A stretch of DNA of 19,133 nt. It comes from an uncultured Oscillospiraceae bacterium. GTDB lineage: Bacteria > Bacillota > Clostridia > Oscillospirales > Acutalibacteraceae. Below are positions 7,324 through 15,191 of this stretch, in pieces. The stretch's first letter is position 1, and every line of letters begins with the position of its first letter. The stretch covers positions 1 to 19,133 of the forward strand of contig USHL01000005.1 of NCBI GenBank assembly GCA_900554525.1, read 5' to 3'. The notes under the pieces were generated by a model that had not been told where the DNA came from, did no database searches, and saw nothing but the letters and a program-made list of their open reading frames with translations. The position numbers were made by a program, and so were the translations under genes.

Positions 7324-8319
7324 TCATGTAGGAACATCTATATACCAATTTTTCTCTTTACCTTCCTCAACCTTTTTTGCCGGAATATATCTTCCTAGGT
7401 AATCATCCCATATCCAGTACTTTGTAAGAGTTAAGGGATTGCCGTTTCGGCCTTTGTAATTTTCTTTGGTCTTCCAAATGCTTTTAACATGTCCCTGATA
7501 ATTGACAGCGTTTTTTTCTTCCAGTTCTACTTTCCCGTAATCATATCCGTCAATAACGACACCCTTGGGCTGGTAACCGTTCCATACGCCGTATCTTTTA
7601 AGCTGCTCATTGGTATATCCGCCTATCCTTTGCCCGGTATATGGATTGATGCCCGCATCAAAGTGCCATTCCTTTCCGTTCCGGTCTGCAAATTTATAAA
7701 CAGTTTTTCCGGAACTGTTCTTATATGAGCCAAGCAGTTTATAGTAAGGCATGTTTTTTTCTTTAAGCATTTCCTCATTTTCATTCCTTAGCTGCTCATT
7801 CTCCCTCCTGAGTTGCTCCTCCAGCTTTCGCTGTTCTTCCTCAGCCACCGCCTGCTCATATCTCGATTCGGCCTCTTCGCTTATCAGATTGTCATAGTAA
7901 TTATTGATTTTTGTCTCCTGCAAAGTCCTGCTGTTTTCTATATCGGTAAGGGCGTCGTTGAGCTGACCCGCGAGACTGTCTATGTCCCTCTGCTTTGAAC
8001 GGTCGAGCCCTCCCGTAGTATTCAGATATCTGTTTTGATTTCCGGCATCGTAAACGCTCTTTACGCCGGAGCTCGCCAGCCCGAGATTGGCCATATTCTC
8101 GGCGATCTCGCGCTCATTTATATATTTCTGCACCGAGGCGTCGCTGTACATATCGGTGTAGGCGTCGCCCGCGGTGTCGATTTCACGGTTATACTGCTTA
8201 GTAACGCTTTGTTTTTGATTGTTAAATTCGGTATTGCTGAGCGAAAGCTCCTTTTGGCGCTTGGGATTGTATTTATCCTGCGCCTCTTTTATATATTTGT
8301 TTTTGTCCGGCACTGCCAT
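7324..8319 (-). CDS. Coiled-coil phage structural/internal protein, 331 aa
   Basis: Start ATG 8319 follows GGGAGG. The product is mainly helical: a charged N-terminus, an NLGLASSG segment near 78-85, a long coiled coil at about 105-188 with Glu/Gln/Arg heptads, then an aromatic C-terminal domain (195-331) with FDAGINPYTG (220-229). LASSG plus GxNPYTG motifs occur in phage tail-tip and internal virion proteins (recall). It lies 14 nt before the giant gene, whose SD starts at once after the TGA, so the two are probably co-translated. A role as chaperone, adaptor or co-ejected partner of the giant protein is plausible. It lacks a promoter of its own after the terminator at 8338-8367, so it would need read-through or antitermination. 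Function not established. Confidence 0.85.
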   Translation of the reverse strand: MAVPDKNKYIKEAQDKYNPKRQKELSLSNTEFNNQKQSVTKQYNREIDTAGDAYTDMYSDASVQKYINEREIAENMANLGLASSGVKSVYDAGNQNRYLNTTGGLDRSKQRDIDSLAGQLNDALTDIENSRTLQETKINNYYDNLISEEAESRYEQAVAEEEQRKLEEQLRRENEQLRNENEEMLKEKNMPYYKLLGSYKNSSGKTVYKFADRNGKEWHFDAGINPYTGQRIGGYTNEQLKRYGVWNGYQPKGVVIDGYDYGKVELEEKNAVNYQGHVKSIWKTKENYKGRNGNPLTLTKYWIWDDYLGRYIPAKKVEEGKEKNWYIDVPT

Positions 8320-8337
8320 CCTTTTACCTCCCGAAAT

Positions 8338-8367
8338 AAAAAAAGCGTATCATTAAGATACGCTTTT
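8338..8367 (-). terminator. Rho-independent terminator after the zinc-ribbon gene
   Basis: An 11-bp perfect stem (AAAAGCGTATC, 8341-8351, with GATACGCTTTT, 8357-8367) and 5-nt loop. On the minus strand a run of seven T follows the GC-containing stem. It sits between the zinc-ribbon gene and the coiled-coil gene and cuts the apparent late operon in two. The A/T flanks make it able to act in both directions. Confidence 0.88.
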
Positions 8368-8386
8368 AAAATTATGTTTAATTCAA

Positions 8387-9490
8387 TTATCCAACCTTGG
8401 TGTATTCGTATATATAATTAAGCTTCGTATCCTGAAACAGAAGCTTACCGCCGGAAATTTTTATATGCCATTGCCGCGACTGAGAATCCGAAATAATCAA
8501 TTCCGATTTATCGATTCTTATTATTTTGTCAGCATTCAGTCTGGCTCTCTTTACAGTAAACAAGCTATTATTCCGGTATGGGCTATCCCTATTAAGGGTT
8601 TCTTCCGATACTTTACCTGCCTTAACCCAATTGCCATCATCTTCTATTTTCACTTTTTCCACAGATTTTTTGCCGGTGCGTTTCCATATACCCTGGATTG
8701 AAGTAAGCGCGGCAAAGCTTTCTTCATTGCTTAAAATTTCCTCGGCGTCGAGAAAATCTCCGCAGGCGATAAAATAGTCATAAGCCTTTAAATCTTCATC
8801 CGCCCATAAAACCTTGGCATGACAGTAATAGTAATACTGCCGTGAATCCTTATAGCTGTCTTCAAGAGCGTCGAAAAGCGGCTCCGCTTTTTCAAAGCCG
8901 CCTTTTCCGGCCAGCTCTTTCCCCTTATCATAAAAAAGCTTCCGCACCGCGCCGTCAAATTCAAACAGGTCGCTGCCGGAATAGGACGCGACTGCCTTTT
9001 CGCATTTGCCGTCAGAAATAAGCTTTTCATAATATAAATATCTGATACCGGGAATCACGGCAAAAAAGGCGGCTGACGACAGCACCGCCGCTGCCGCCGC
9101 GGTAACAGCCGCCGCTATAAGTCTTTTTCTCCGCCTGCGCTTACGCTCCGCCTGCTTTTCACCCGCAAAGCTTGCGTATTTTTCCAATTTCTCACGGTAC
9201 GCCCCGCCGGACAAAGCCAGCGCGGCGGCGAAATCCTTATTTTCCAGAAGCCTTTCGGGTCTTGTGACCACCTGCTCCAGCTCCTGCAGCTTAAAATCCG
9301 CCAACATTCTGCCGATATGCGCCTCGGCGGTTTCCCTTTGCGACAGCTCGAAATCGAAATGCGCGCGGGCCGCCCGCCATTTTCCCTCGTCCAGATACCT
9401 CCGTCCGGCGGCGTCTTCGGTTTTATGATGGCAGTACGGGCAGAACACGCTGTCATCCGGGATATTTTTATTACAGCCTCTGCATACCAT
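8387..9490 (-). CDS. Zinc-ribbon, single-pass membrane protein, 367 aa (moron candidate)
   Basis: Start ATG 9490 follows GAGGAGGGG. An N-terminal zinc ribbon has Cys3, Cys6, Cys17 and Cys20 (CxxC...CxxC). Then come a helical region, a basic stop (KRRRRKR, 117-123), an alanine-rich transmembrane helix (about 124-147), a TPR-like helical region (about 150-260) and a beta-rich end (about 263-367). The topology is ribbon inside, C-terminus outside. Zinc-ribbon/TM proteins of this plan are common in clostridial chromosomes and are not known virion parts. It has its own promoter and terminator, so it looks like a moron expressed from a resident prophage. Residues 287-299 nearly repeat residues 15-27 of the giant protein, which ties it to that system. 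Possible roles are surface alteration or control of injection; neither is shown. Confidence 0.85.
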   Translation of the reverse strand: MVCRGCNKNIPDDSVFCPYCHHKTEDAAGRRYLDEGKWRAARAHFDFELSQRETAEAHIGRMLADFKLQELEQVVTRPERLLENKDFAAALALSGGAYREKLEKYASFAGEKQAERKRRRRKRLIAAAVTAAAAAVLSSAAFFAVIPGIRYLYYEKLISDGKCEKAVASYSGSDLFEFDGAVRKLFYDKGKELAGKGGFEKAEPLFDALEDSYKDSRQYYYYCHAKVLWADEDLKAYDYFIACGDFLDAEEILSNEESFAALTSIQGIWKRTGKKSVEKVKIEDDGNWVKAGKVSEETLNRDSPYRNNSLFTVKRARLNADKIIRIDKSELIISDSQSRQWHIKISGGKLLFQDTKLNYIYEYTKVG

Positions 9491-9511
9491 TCAAACCCCT
9501 CCTCACCTTAT

Positions 9512-9540
9512 ATAATACAGGTCTTGAGGCCGGGTGTCAA
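9512..9540 (-). promoter_or_regulatory. Sigma-A promoter of the zinc-ribbon gene
   Basis: TTGACA (9535-9540), a 17-nt spacer and TATTAT (9512-9517), followed by the SD GAGGAGGGG at 9496-9504 and ATG 9490. This is a near-perfect housekeeping promoter in the 82-bp gap after the tail gene. Confidence 0.85.
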
Positions 9541-9572
9541 GCAGATTTGACCGGAGCCGCGGAAACCGCCGG

Positions 9573-11768
9573 CTATCTTGAAAGGCCGAGCAGACGGTAG
9601 GTGAGCGAAAGGGAGGATACCGAAAGCAGTCCGCGGCTTTCTATACGCAGGGCGATGCGGTCAAGTATGCGGCAGGGCGGCCGGAAATGCCTGCTGCGTA
9701 TATATTCGGGCGACCGTACACCGCCCGAGCGTTCGGCAAGACGTACCTGCTCCCTGCCGGTTTCTCCCTGACCTGTAATAAAGGTCATCTCGGCGCTTTC
9801 GCCGCTGTCGGCACCGAAGGCTACGCTGATGAGCGGCACCGTTTTGCTGACAGACGGACTTCCGAAATCAAACAGCTTGGTCTGCACCGACGACTCTATC
9901 GGAAAATCCCCCTCGGCGCTCGTGAAAAATATAAGGTCGCTGCCCGAATTGCCGTCAAAGCGGCAGGCCTCAAAGCCGCCGGTCAGCCCGCCGGCGTTAT
10001 AATAAACGCACATCAGGGTATTTCCCGCGGCAAAGCCGCTCTGCACACCGTACTCGGCAAATCTGCTGTCGTCTTCGCTGAGCTCCCAGTACCACCACGG
10101 TATGCCCCGCTCGGCGTCCTCGGTCTTGGTATAGGAGGCGGCGTTGGCATAGCCGTAGCTTTCGTAGTCCATAACATATATATCCTTGCCCGCAAAGAGA
10201 AAATAGTGCCCGTTCCAGTCTGCCGACGTAGCGGTTTCCAGCTTTTTCTCACTCTTAAGGCGCGGCTCTATCATAGCCGAAACGGAATATATACTGTGCT
10301 CGTTATACTGATTTTCTCCTACAAGGGTATAAACCCTGCCGTCGGAGCAGGCCCAGACCAAACGGTTGCGGCAAAGCTGTACGGTGTCGGGGCAGTCGCA
10401 CCCTATTGCGGAGTTGAGCTGCATCATCGGGAATATCGCCATAGACGGGCTTTTCCCGTCCTCCGAGGAGGAGGTCTGCGTGTACTTAGTAAAAAATGTC
10501 TCCCTTTCCTTAAAGATGACCAGCATATCGGTCTGCCTGCCGAAGGCGGTGATCCTCTGGTTGGAGTCGCCGAGCTTTGCGAAGCTGTTTTCGGCAAAGT
10601 AAAGCGGATTTAAAAGCTCCGACCACATAACAAGGTTTTTCTCGCCGCCTGCCGCGGACGACGAACTGTTACATCCCAAAAACAGCCTTGTTCCGCCGTG
10701 CAGGCCGGTGGCGTCGCCGCCGAACCAAACGGCGCGGCGCATACCGAACAGACGGTTCTTCCCCTCGGCGGAAAACGGGCGCGGAGCCGTAATCTCTAAA
10801 TTATCCTGCAAATAATCCTCCGCCGAAACCGTAGCGGTCTGACCGCCCGACGCGTTCACGAAATACAGCTTTTTCCCCGAAAGCTTCATAAGCCGGCCGT
10901 CTCCGGGAGATGCAGTCTCATTATATCCGTTTTCAAGCTTTACCGAGTGTGTAAATACCCTGCCCGACTTATCGCGTACGGCGGCGGTTACCGTCTGCTC
11001 ACGGAAGGCCGCGTCGCTTACGTCGTAAAGCAGTGAATATACCATCGGATGAGTTTTATTTTCCTCATTGACAGCGTCGGTATTCACCGAGGAATAAATC
11101 ATTTTATAATAGGGAGAAAGAATGTTGAAGTCCTCGTATCGCTCAGCGCCGTTCTGCTCGAGCGCCTCGAGCGAAAGCACCTCGTCGGCGCCGCTCGGGT
11201 AACAGTTTATAAGATATCGGGGCGCGGTGTATTCCTCGGTTATCTCATCCCACTGACTGCTGTCTCCGAGCGGAAAGATATCGAGGCTGTATATCTTCTG
11301 CTCCTGCAAAAAGGCATAGAGCCTGCCGTCGGACTGGGTGACAAAGCTCAGCTCCGACGGAAGAGGCGGCATTGATATTACGCGCTCGGGCGATACCCAG
11401 AAAAAGCCGGTCTCAAAGGCCGGCACAAATTCCGTTTCCAGGGAAGGGCCGGGCAGTGCCTCAGTCTTTCGCTCACCTGAGACGGTATAATAATAAAGCC
11501 GGTAGACCTGCCCGCCGTCGGCCACCGTGATATCGGTAGGTCTGCCGGAGGCCGTCTCGTCATACATCAGCGGGCTGTATGAAAGATACTGTCCGCTTGT
11601 AAGCGAGGGCCGCGTTTTCAGCGAGCCGTCCGAAAACCATACGTTCTTGCAGTCGGTAAGCTGATTGTCGCCGACGGCAGTGAGGGCGTCGCGCAGATTG
11701 AGCCCGCCCGAAAGTGCGGGAACTCCGACCGTTCTCTGCTGTTGTTTGTTAAGACTCGGATATATCAC
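9573..11768 (-). CDS. Tail hub/nozzle-like (DNA stabilization) protein, 731 aa
   Basis: GTG start at 11768 is fixed by AAGGAGGTG just before it, which overlaps the stop of the adaptor gene. The N-terminus has the GGLNLRDALTAVGDNQLTDC pattern and a KTRP motif at about residue 53, typical of podovirus tail hub proteins that follow the portal and adaptor (P22 gp10 / T7 gp12-type nozzle; family recall). The rest is beta-rich with many short aromatic strands, fitting a beta-propeller-like fold, and ends in an RIALRIES-type strand common in this group. It is thought to form the short tail channel that keeps DNA in the head. No tape measure follows, which supports a short-tailed virion. GTG initiation may lower its yield relative to neighbours. 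Confidence 0.82.
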   Translation of the reverse strand: MIYPSLNKQQQRTVGVPALSGGLNLRDALTAVGDNQLTDCKNVWFSDGSLKTRPSLTSGQYLSYSPLMYDETASGRPTDITVADGGQVYRLYYYTVSGERKTEALPGPSLETEFVPAFETGFFWVSPERVISMPPLPSELSFVTQSDGRLYAFLQEQKIYSLDIFPLGDSSQWDEITEEYTAPRYLINCYPSGADEVLSLEALEQNGAERYEDFNILSPYYKMIYSSVNTDAVNEENKTHPMVYSLLYDVSDAAFREQTVTAAVRDKSGRVFTHSVKLENGYNETASPGDGRLMKLSGKKLYFVNASGGQTATVSAEDYLQDNLEITAPRPFSAEGKNRLFGMRRAVWFGGDATGLHGGTRLFLGCNSSSSAAGGEKNLVMWSELLNPLYFAENSFAKLGDSNQRITAFGRQTDMLVIFKERETFFTKYTQTSSSEDGKSPSMAIFPMMQLNSAIGCDCPDTVQLCRNRLVWACSDGRVYTLVGENQYNEHSIYSVSAMIEPRLKSEKKLETATSADWNGHYFLFAGKDIYVMDYESYGYANAASYTKTEDAERGIPWWYWELSEDDSRFAEYGVQSGFAAGNTLMCVYYNAGGLTGGFEACRFDGNSGSDLIFFTSAEGDFPIESSVQTKLFDFGSPSVSKTVPLISVAFGADSGESAEMTFITGQGETGREQVRLAERSGGVRSPEYIRSRHFRPPCRILDRIALRIESRGLLSVSSLSLTYRLLGLSR

Positions 11769-11779
11769 GGCGCACCTCC

Positions 11780-12142
11780 TTACGACGGACTCGGAATACC
11801 GTCGGCAATGCGTCCGCCGCCGGTCAGCGCCGTGCGCTTCTGATTATAAAGCATAACAAAAAACTGCTGGCTGTCGCCGTCCGACTCCGACTGGGCAAGC
11901 TGCGCCGCAACGCCGTATGGCATAACGTCGTAAAGCGCCCTTTCGGGGAGCAGTACCGGCTCGCAGAGCGAGGAAAGCGGACGAAAGCCGCTGCCCTGCG
12001 TAATGTAGTAAAGATCGGCATAGACCGCGTTGATGACAGCCAGCGCACGGCTTCTCAGTCTCTGTTCGGCCGGGACCTCGCCGAGCGAATCGGTGTAGCC
12101 CAAAAGTATCAGCGCCCTTTTAAAAAGCTCCGCTCCCGTCAT
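11780..12142 (-). CDS. Head-tail adaptor/connector protein, 120 aa
   Basis: Its ATG overlaps the portal stop (ATGA), a sign of translational coupling. Size, position between portal and tail hub, an all-helical start (GAELFKRALILLGY) and the later PYGVAAQLAQSESDGDS / FFVMLYNQKR pattern fit small adaptor proteins of the gp6/gp4-like group that dock below the portal ring. Sequence alone gives no more; the family call leans on gene order. Confidence 0.72.
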   Translation of the reverse strand: MTGAELFKRALILLGYTDSLGEVPAEQRLRSRALAVINAVYADLYYITQGSGFRPLSSLCEPVLLPERALYDVMPYGVAAQLAQSESDGDSQQFFVMLYNQKRTALTGGGRIADGIPSPS

Positions 12143-14139
12143 ACCGCCGCCCCCTCTGCGCCGTATTCCGCTAAAATGCGGCTGATAAGCTCGCTTCTTT
12201 CGGTCTCGGTCAGGCTCATCAGCCTGGCGTAAAGCTCGGGGTAGCTTTTTTTAAGGGCATAAAGCAGCTCTTCGGATTCGGCGGCGCCGTAGCCTGCCTG
12301 CGCTCCGCCCGAATAATCCGCCGCGGCATTTTGATCTCCGTAGCCCTGCAATGCCGCCCCGGAATACCCTTGAGCGGAATAATATCCGCCGCTCTCCGAA
12401 TAAGGCGAAGCCTCCGCTCCCGAAAGGCCGGGCGCTCCCGCGGCAGAAGAAGCCCCGCTGTCGGGCATTCCCTCTTCCTTCAGCCGCTGTGCCTCAAGGT
12501 CGGCGAGCAGACCGCCTGTGTCGGGTATCATACCCTTCGGCATTCTCTCGAGATACTGTTCAAAGGTTATCAGCCCCGCCTGCAGAAGATTGCCGAGGGT
12601 TGCCACCGTTACCGACTCGCTCCATACCGTCGAGGCTCCGACGTCTATACGGGCGGTAATTATCAGCTTCCTGTACCTCTCGGCCGAAAAGGGCAGATAC
12701 CTTGTGCCGTCCTTATCCTGCACCTTGAGCCAGCGGTCGCCGTAAAGGTTTACCCAGAAATCCGCCCAGATGCGGGCGATATCCTCTATAAAATCGTAAA
12801 ACCTGTTCTGGTACATCTGCATAGGCGCCATAGCCGCCTCGCGCAGCTGGATTATGGCGGCGGCGTTGTCGGGCCGTATATCGCCGAGCGCGGCGTCGTT
12901 AGCACCCGAATCGGTCATTGTATATGACGCGAGACTGTCTATCACATCGCGCAGCTGCGGCGAGAAAACCGGCGGGGAGACATATCTTATCGCCCCCGCG
13001 ACATCCTCGGCCGTGCCGTAAATCTTTATTATCTGCCCGGGGTCATTGGTTACGTTGTCGGTCACCGAATCGCCGTTTATGACCATCTTGGGCATGCCCG
13101 CCGCCATCAGCGCCCATATCTCGGCGGTCAGCGCGCGGTTTATCGCTATCTGATTGGGTATAAGATAGGTGATCTCGCTGTCTCCGTAAGCAGAGGAGCG
13201 CCGTCTTTCCCAGCAGAATTTCGCCAGCGGGTAAAGGCGTATTTTTAAATCCCACTCGGGGCGGACTACGGCGTTTTCGCTCACCCGCACCGCCTTAACG
13301 GTATATCCGCGGCCGTCGGGATCATACTCCTTATAAAGCTTGGTGAGCACCGTAATGCGGTCGCTGTTTTCGGGCTCGGAATCCCCGCGGTCGCCCGAGT
13401 TGAAATTATAGACGCGGTCGGGGCAGATCTCCTCAAGCTCCCTTGCCGAGGCGCCGAAGCGCCTGGCCTCACGCCTCACCTCGGCGGCGGGGCGCCGCTG
13501 GGCTATGATGATATAAGGCTGCGACTGCACCTCGTCGCTGTTCGGGTCGCCGAAGATGACATTCTCTTTATCCAGCACCTCAAGGGCAATGTCGCCCTTT
13601 ATCGGCTCTGTTTTGGCTGCGTCGGCGTAAAGCCCGGTCTCGGTATCGCCGTCCCAGTAGGTATATGCCACCGCCGTGCCCGAAATATAGGCGTTGCGCA
13701 GAAGCTGGTCCTTTTTGGAATCGAATTTCAGCCTCTCGGCGGTGACTCGGAAATAGTCGGACATCGCCGCGGTCACGGCCGCCGCCTCGGCGTCGCCGAC
13801 CTCGCCCTCCGGGAAGATACCCTCCTCAAGCGAGCGGCGCGCCGCCTCGACGCGCTGTTTCATCTCCGAATTGTCGGGAACGCCGTCGGCGCTGTAATTC
13901 ACCGCCGCGGGGGCCGCGCCTATGGCCGATATCTTGTATTCGCCGATACGCTTTATTATATTGCGCCGCGCAAGCGGGCGGGAATTTCCGCACTGGGCGC
14001 CGTACCACTGGTCGCCGACGAAAAAACGCTCGTTGAGCTTTGTCTGCTCATAAAGCCCCCGCTCTCCGATGCTCTCCTTATACTGACGTCCCGCCTCGTA
14101 TTCCGCGAACACCGCGCGGGGCGTGGATTTTATCTTCAT
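12139..14139 (-). CDS. Portal protein, 666 aa
   Basis: ATG 14139 follows AAGGAGG by 6 nt. The N-terminal region holds NERFFVGDQWYG, an RRNIIKRIGEYK stretch near 80-90 and a long alpha/beta body with LIPNQIAINRALTAEIW (about residues 330-345), the usual 'wing and stem' region of podovirus-type portals. Residues about 560-625 are a Gly/Ala/Ser/Tyr-rich low-complexity tail, followed by a helical end. The portal forms the dodecameric ring through which DNA enters and leaves and which nucleates head assembly. It follows the capsid gene, whereas most phages place it before scaffold and capsid. It is translationally linked to the adaptor. Confidence 0.9.
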   Translation of the reverse strand: MKIKSTPRAVFAEYEAGRQYKESIGERGLYEQTKLNERFFVGDQWYGAQCGNSRPLARRNIIKRIGEYKISAIGAAPAAVNYSADGVPDNSEMKQRVEAARRSLEEGIFPEGEVGDAEAAAVTAAMSDYFRVTAERLKFDSKKDQLLRNAYISGTAVAYTYWDGDTETGLYADAAKTEPIKGDIALEVLDKENVIFGDPNSDEVQSQPYIIIAQRRPAAEVRREARRFGASARELEEICPDRVYNFNSGDRGDSEPENSDRITVLTKLYKEYDPDGRGYTVKAVRVSENAVVRPEWDLKIRLYPLAKFCWERRRSSAYGDSEITYLIPNQIAINRALTAEIWALMAAGMPKMVINGDSVTDNVTNDPGQIIKIYGTAEDVAGAIRYVSPPVFSPQLRDVIDSLASYTMTDSGANDAALGDIRPDNAAAIIQLREAAMAPMQMYQNRFYDFIEDIARIWADFWVNLYGDRWLKVQDKDGTRYLPFSAERYRKLIITARIDVGASTVWSESVTVATLGNLLQAGLITFEQYLERMPKGMIPDTGGLLADLEAQRLKEEGMPDSGASSAAGAPGLSGAEASPYSESGGYYSAQGYSGAALQGYGDQNAAADYSGGAQAGYGAAESEELLYALKKSYPELYARLMSLTETERSELISRILAEYGAEGAAV

Positions 14140-14163
14140 ACCGTTCCTCCTTTACATATAAGG

Positions 14164-14188
14164 TATCCTCCCCAAATCGGGGAGGATA
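14164..14188 (-). promoter_or_regulatory. Stem-loop between capsid and portal genes
   Basis: TATCCTCCCC (14164-14173) pairs perfectly with GGGGAGGATA (14179-14188) around a 5-nt loop, 6 nt after the capsid stop. No T run follows on the minus strand, so it is not a standard terminator. It may protect the capsid mRNA end or reduce portal expression, which would suit the roughly 400:12 capsid to portal ratio. Confidence 0.6.
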
Positions 14189-14194
14189 TACATA

Positions 14195-15109
14195 TCAGGT
14201 CGCAGAGGTCTCGATAATGCTTTCGATATTGTCTAACCCGTTTTTCTTGACGAATACATCATAGTAAATTCGGTAATCGAAGACATAGGCGTCGGCGTCG
14301 AGATTCTGCTCCGGTGAGAATATGCGCATAGTCTCGGTCTTCTTGACCAGGCTCGCGCCCTTCTTCGGCAGTACCAGCGCACGCACATAGTCGGCCTTCG
14401 CGGCAGGGGCGAAGCCGCCCTCGGTTGTCTTGGCGCCGGCGTCGAAGGTGTAGGCTCCGCGCATGCGCTCGGCCGATACCGGAATTATCGCCATACCGTT
14501 GAGGGTCTTGACCTTGAGGTTTGCCTCCCCCTTCTTAAAATCGGATACCGCTATGTGACGGGTAACCTCGTCCGAGTTCATCAGCGCGAAATAGAGGGTC
14601 GGGTCGACAAAGGCGACCAGCTCGTCGGTAAAGCCCGCGCGGGAGCAGACGTTGTTCTGCGCCGTCATAAGCTGCTTGAAGACCTCGCTTTCGGTGTAGG
14701 TCTGTGTATGGGAATTATCCTTGGCGACCCCCGCCAGCTTGGAGATGACATAGGCATCCATTTCGGGAACCACCTTGGTGCGGACATACTCGCCGAGTAT
14801 CTTGCCGGCAAGGTTGGAAACACCCGTCTCGTCCATATCCTCGCGGTCGAGCTGAAGCTGACGGCCGCGGTCCTTGGAAAGGGTAAAGGAGGTCTGGGAA
14901 ACGGTTATCCCGCTCTTGGAATAGCCGTTCTCACGGTCATAGTCGGCAAGACCGACAAAATCTATATCCGGGATCAGCACGGTCTTTGCACCTACGAACT
15001 TGGTGCGGAATACGTTGTCGGCCAAAAAGCCGGTAGCGGCGCTCTGTACCAGCGCCTTGTCAAGCTCCGAGGCATATTTGCTCGCAGCAGCTAAAGTATT
15101 AAGTGGCAT
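14195..15109 (-). CDS. Major capsid protein (HK97 fold), 304 aa
   Basis: ATG 15109 follows AGAAAGGA. The order of elements matches N4/P22-like and clostridial HK97-fold coats of about 300 aa: helical N-arm, KTVLIPDIDFVGLADYDR segment, a QLDREDMDE spine-helix region (about 95-105), a VVPEMDAYVISKLA helix, then the P-domain and a C-terminal FDYRIYYDVFVKKN strand near 284-297, the typical end of these coats. There is no long N-terminal delta domain or protease site, so a separate scaffold is expected, and the upstream gene encodes scaffold sequence. It is the most reliable marker that this block derives from a virion operon. Confidence 0.92.
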   Translation of the reverse strand: MPLNTLAAASKYASELDKALVQSAATGFLADNVFRTKFVGAKTVLIPDIDFVGLADYDRENGYSKSGITVSQTSFTLSKDRGRQLQLDREDMDETGVSNLAGKILGEYVRTKVVPEMDAYVISKLAGVAKDNSHTQTYTESEVFKQLMTAQNNVCSRAGFTDELVAFVDPTLYFALMNSDEVTRHIAVSDFKKGEANLKVKTLNGMAIIPVSAERMRGAYTFDAGAKTTEGGFAPAAKADYVRALVLPKKGASLVKKTETMRIFSPEQNLDADAYVFDYRIYYDVFVKKNGLDNIESIIETSAT

Positions 15110-15142
15110 AATATTTTTTCCTTTCTTTTTTAAAAATAATAT

Positions 15143-15171
15143 CGGTTCCGGCCGTTATTCAGCCGGAGCCG
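15143..15171 (-). terminator. Imperfect hairpin before the capsid gene
   Basis: CGG-TTCCGG and CCGGAGCCG arms form an imperfect GC-rich hairpin in the 82-bp gap between scaffold and capsid. ATATTATTTTT follows on the minus strand. It could act as a weak terminator or attenuator; the mismatch and interrupted T run keep confidence low. Confidence 0.4.
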
Positions 15172-15191
15172 CGAATATAAAGCGGACGGGG

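Noticed and set aside
9687..10613. 308-aa plus-strand ORF
   Set aside because: It lies wholly opposite the tail hub gene, has no ribosome binding site of note, and its composition is that of a GC-rich antisense shadow.
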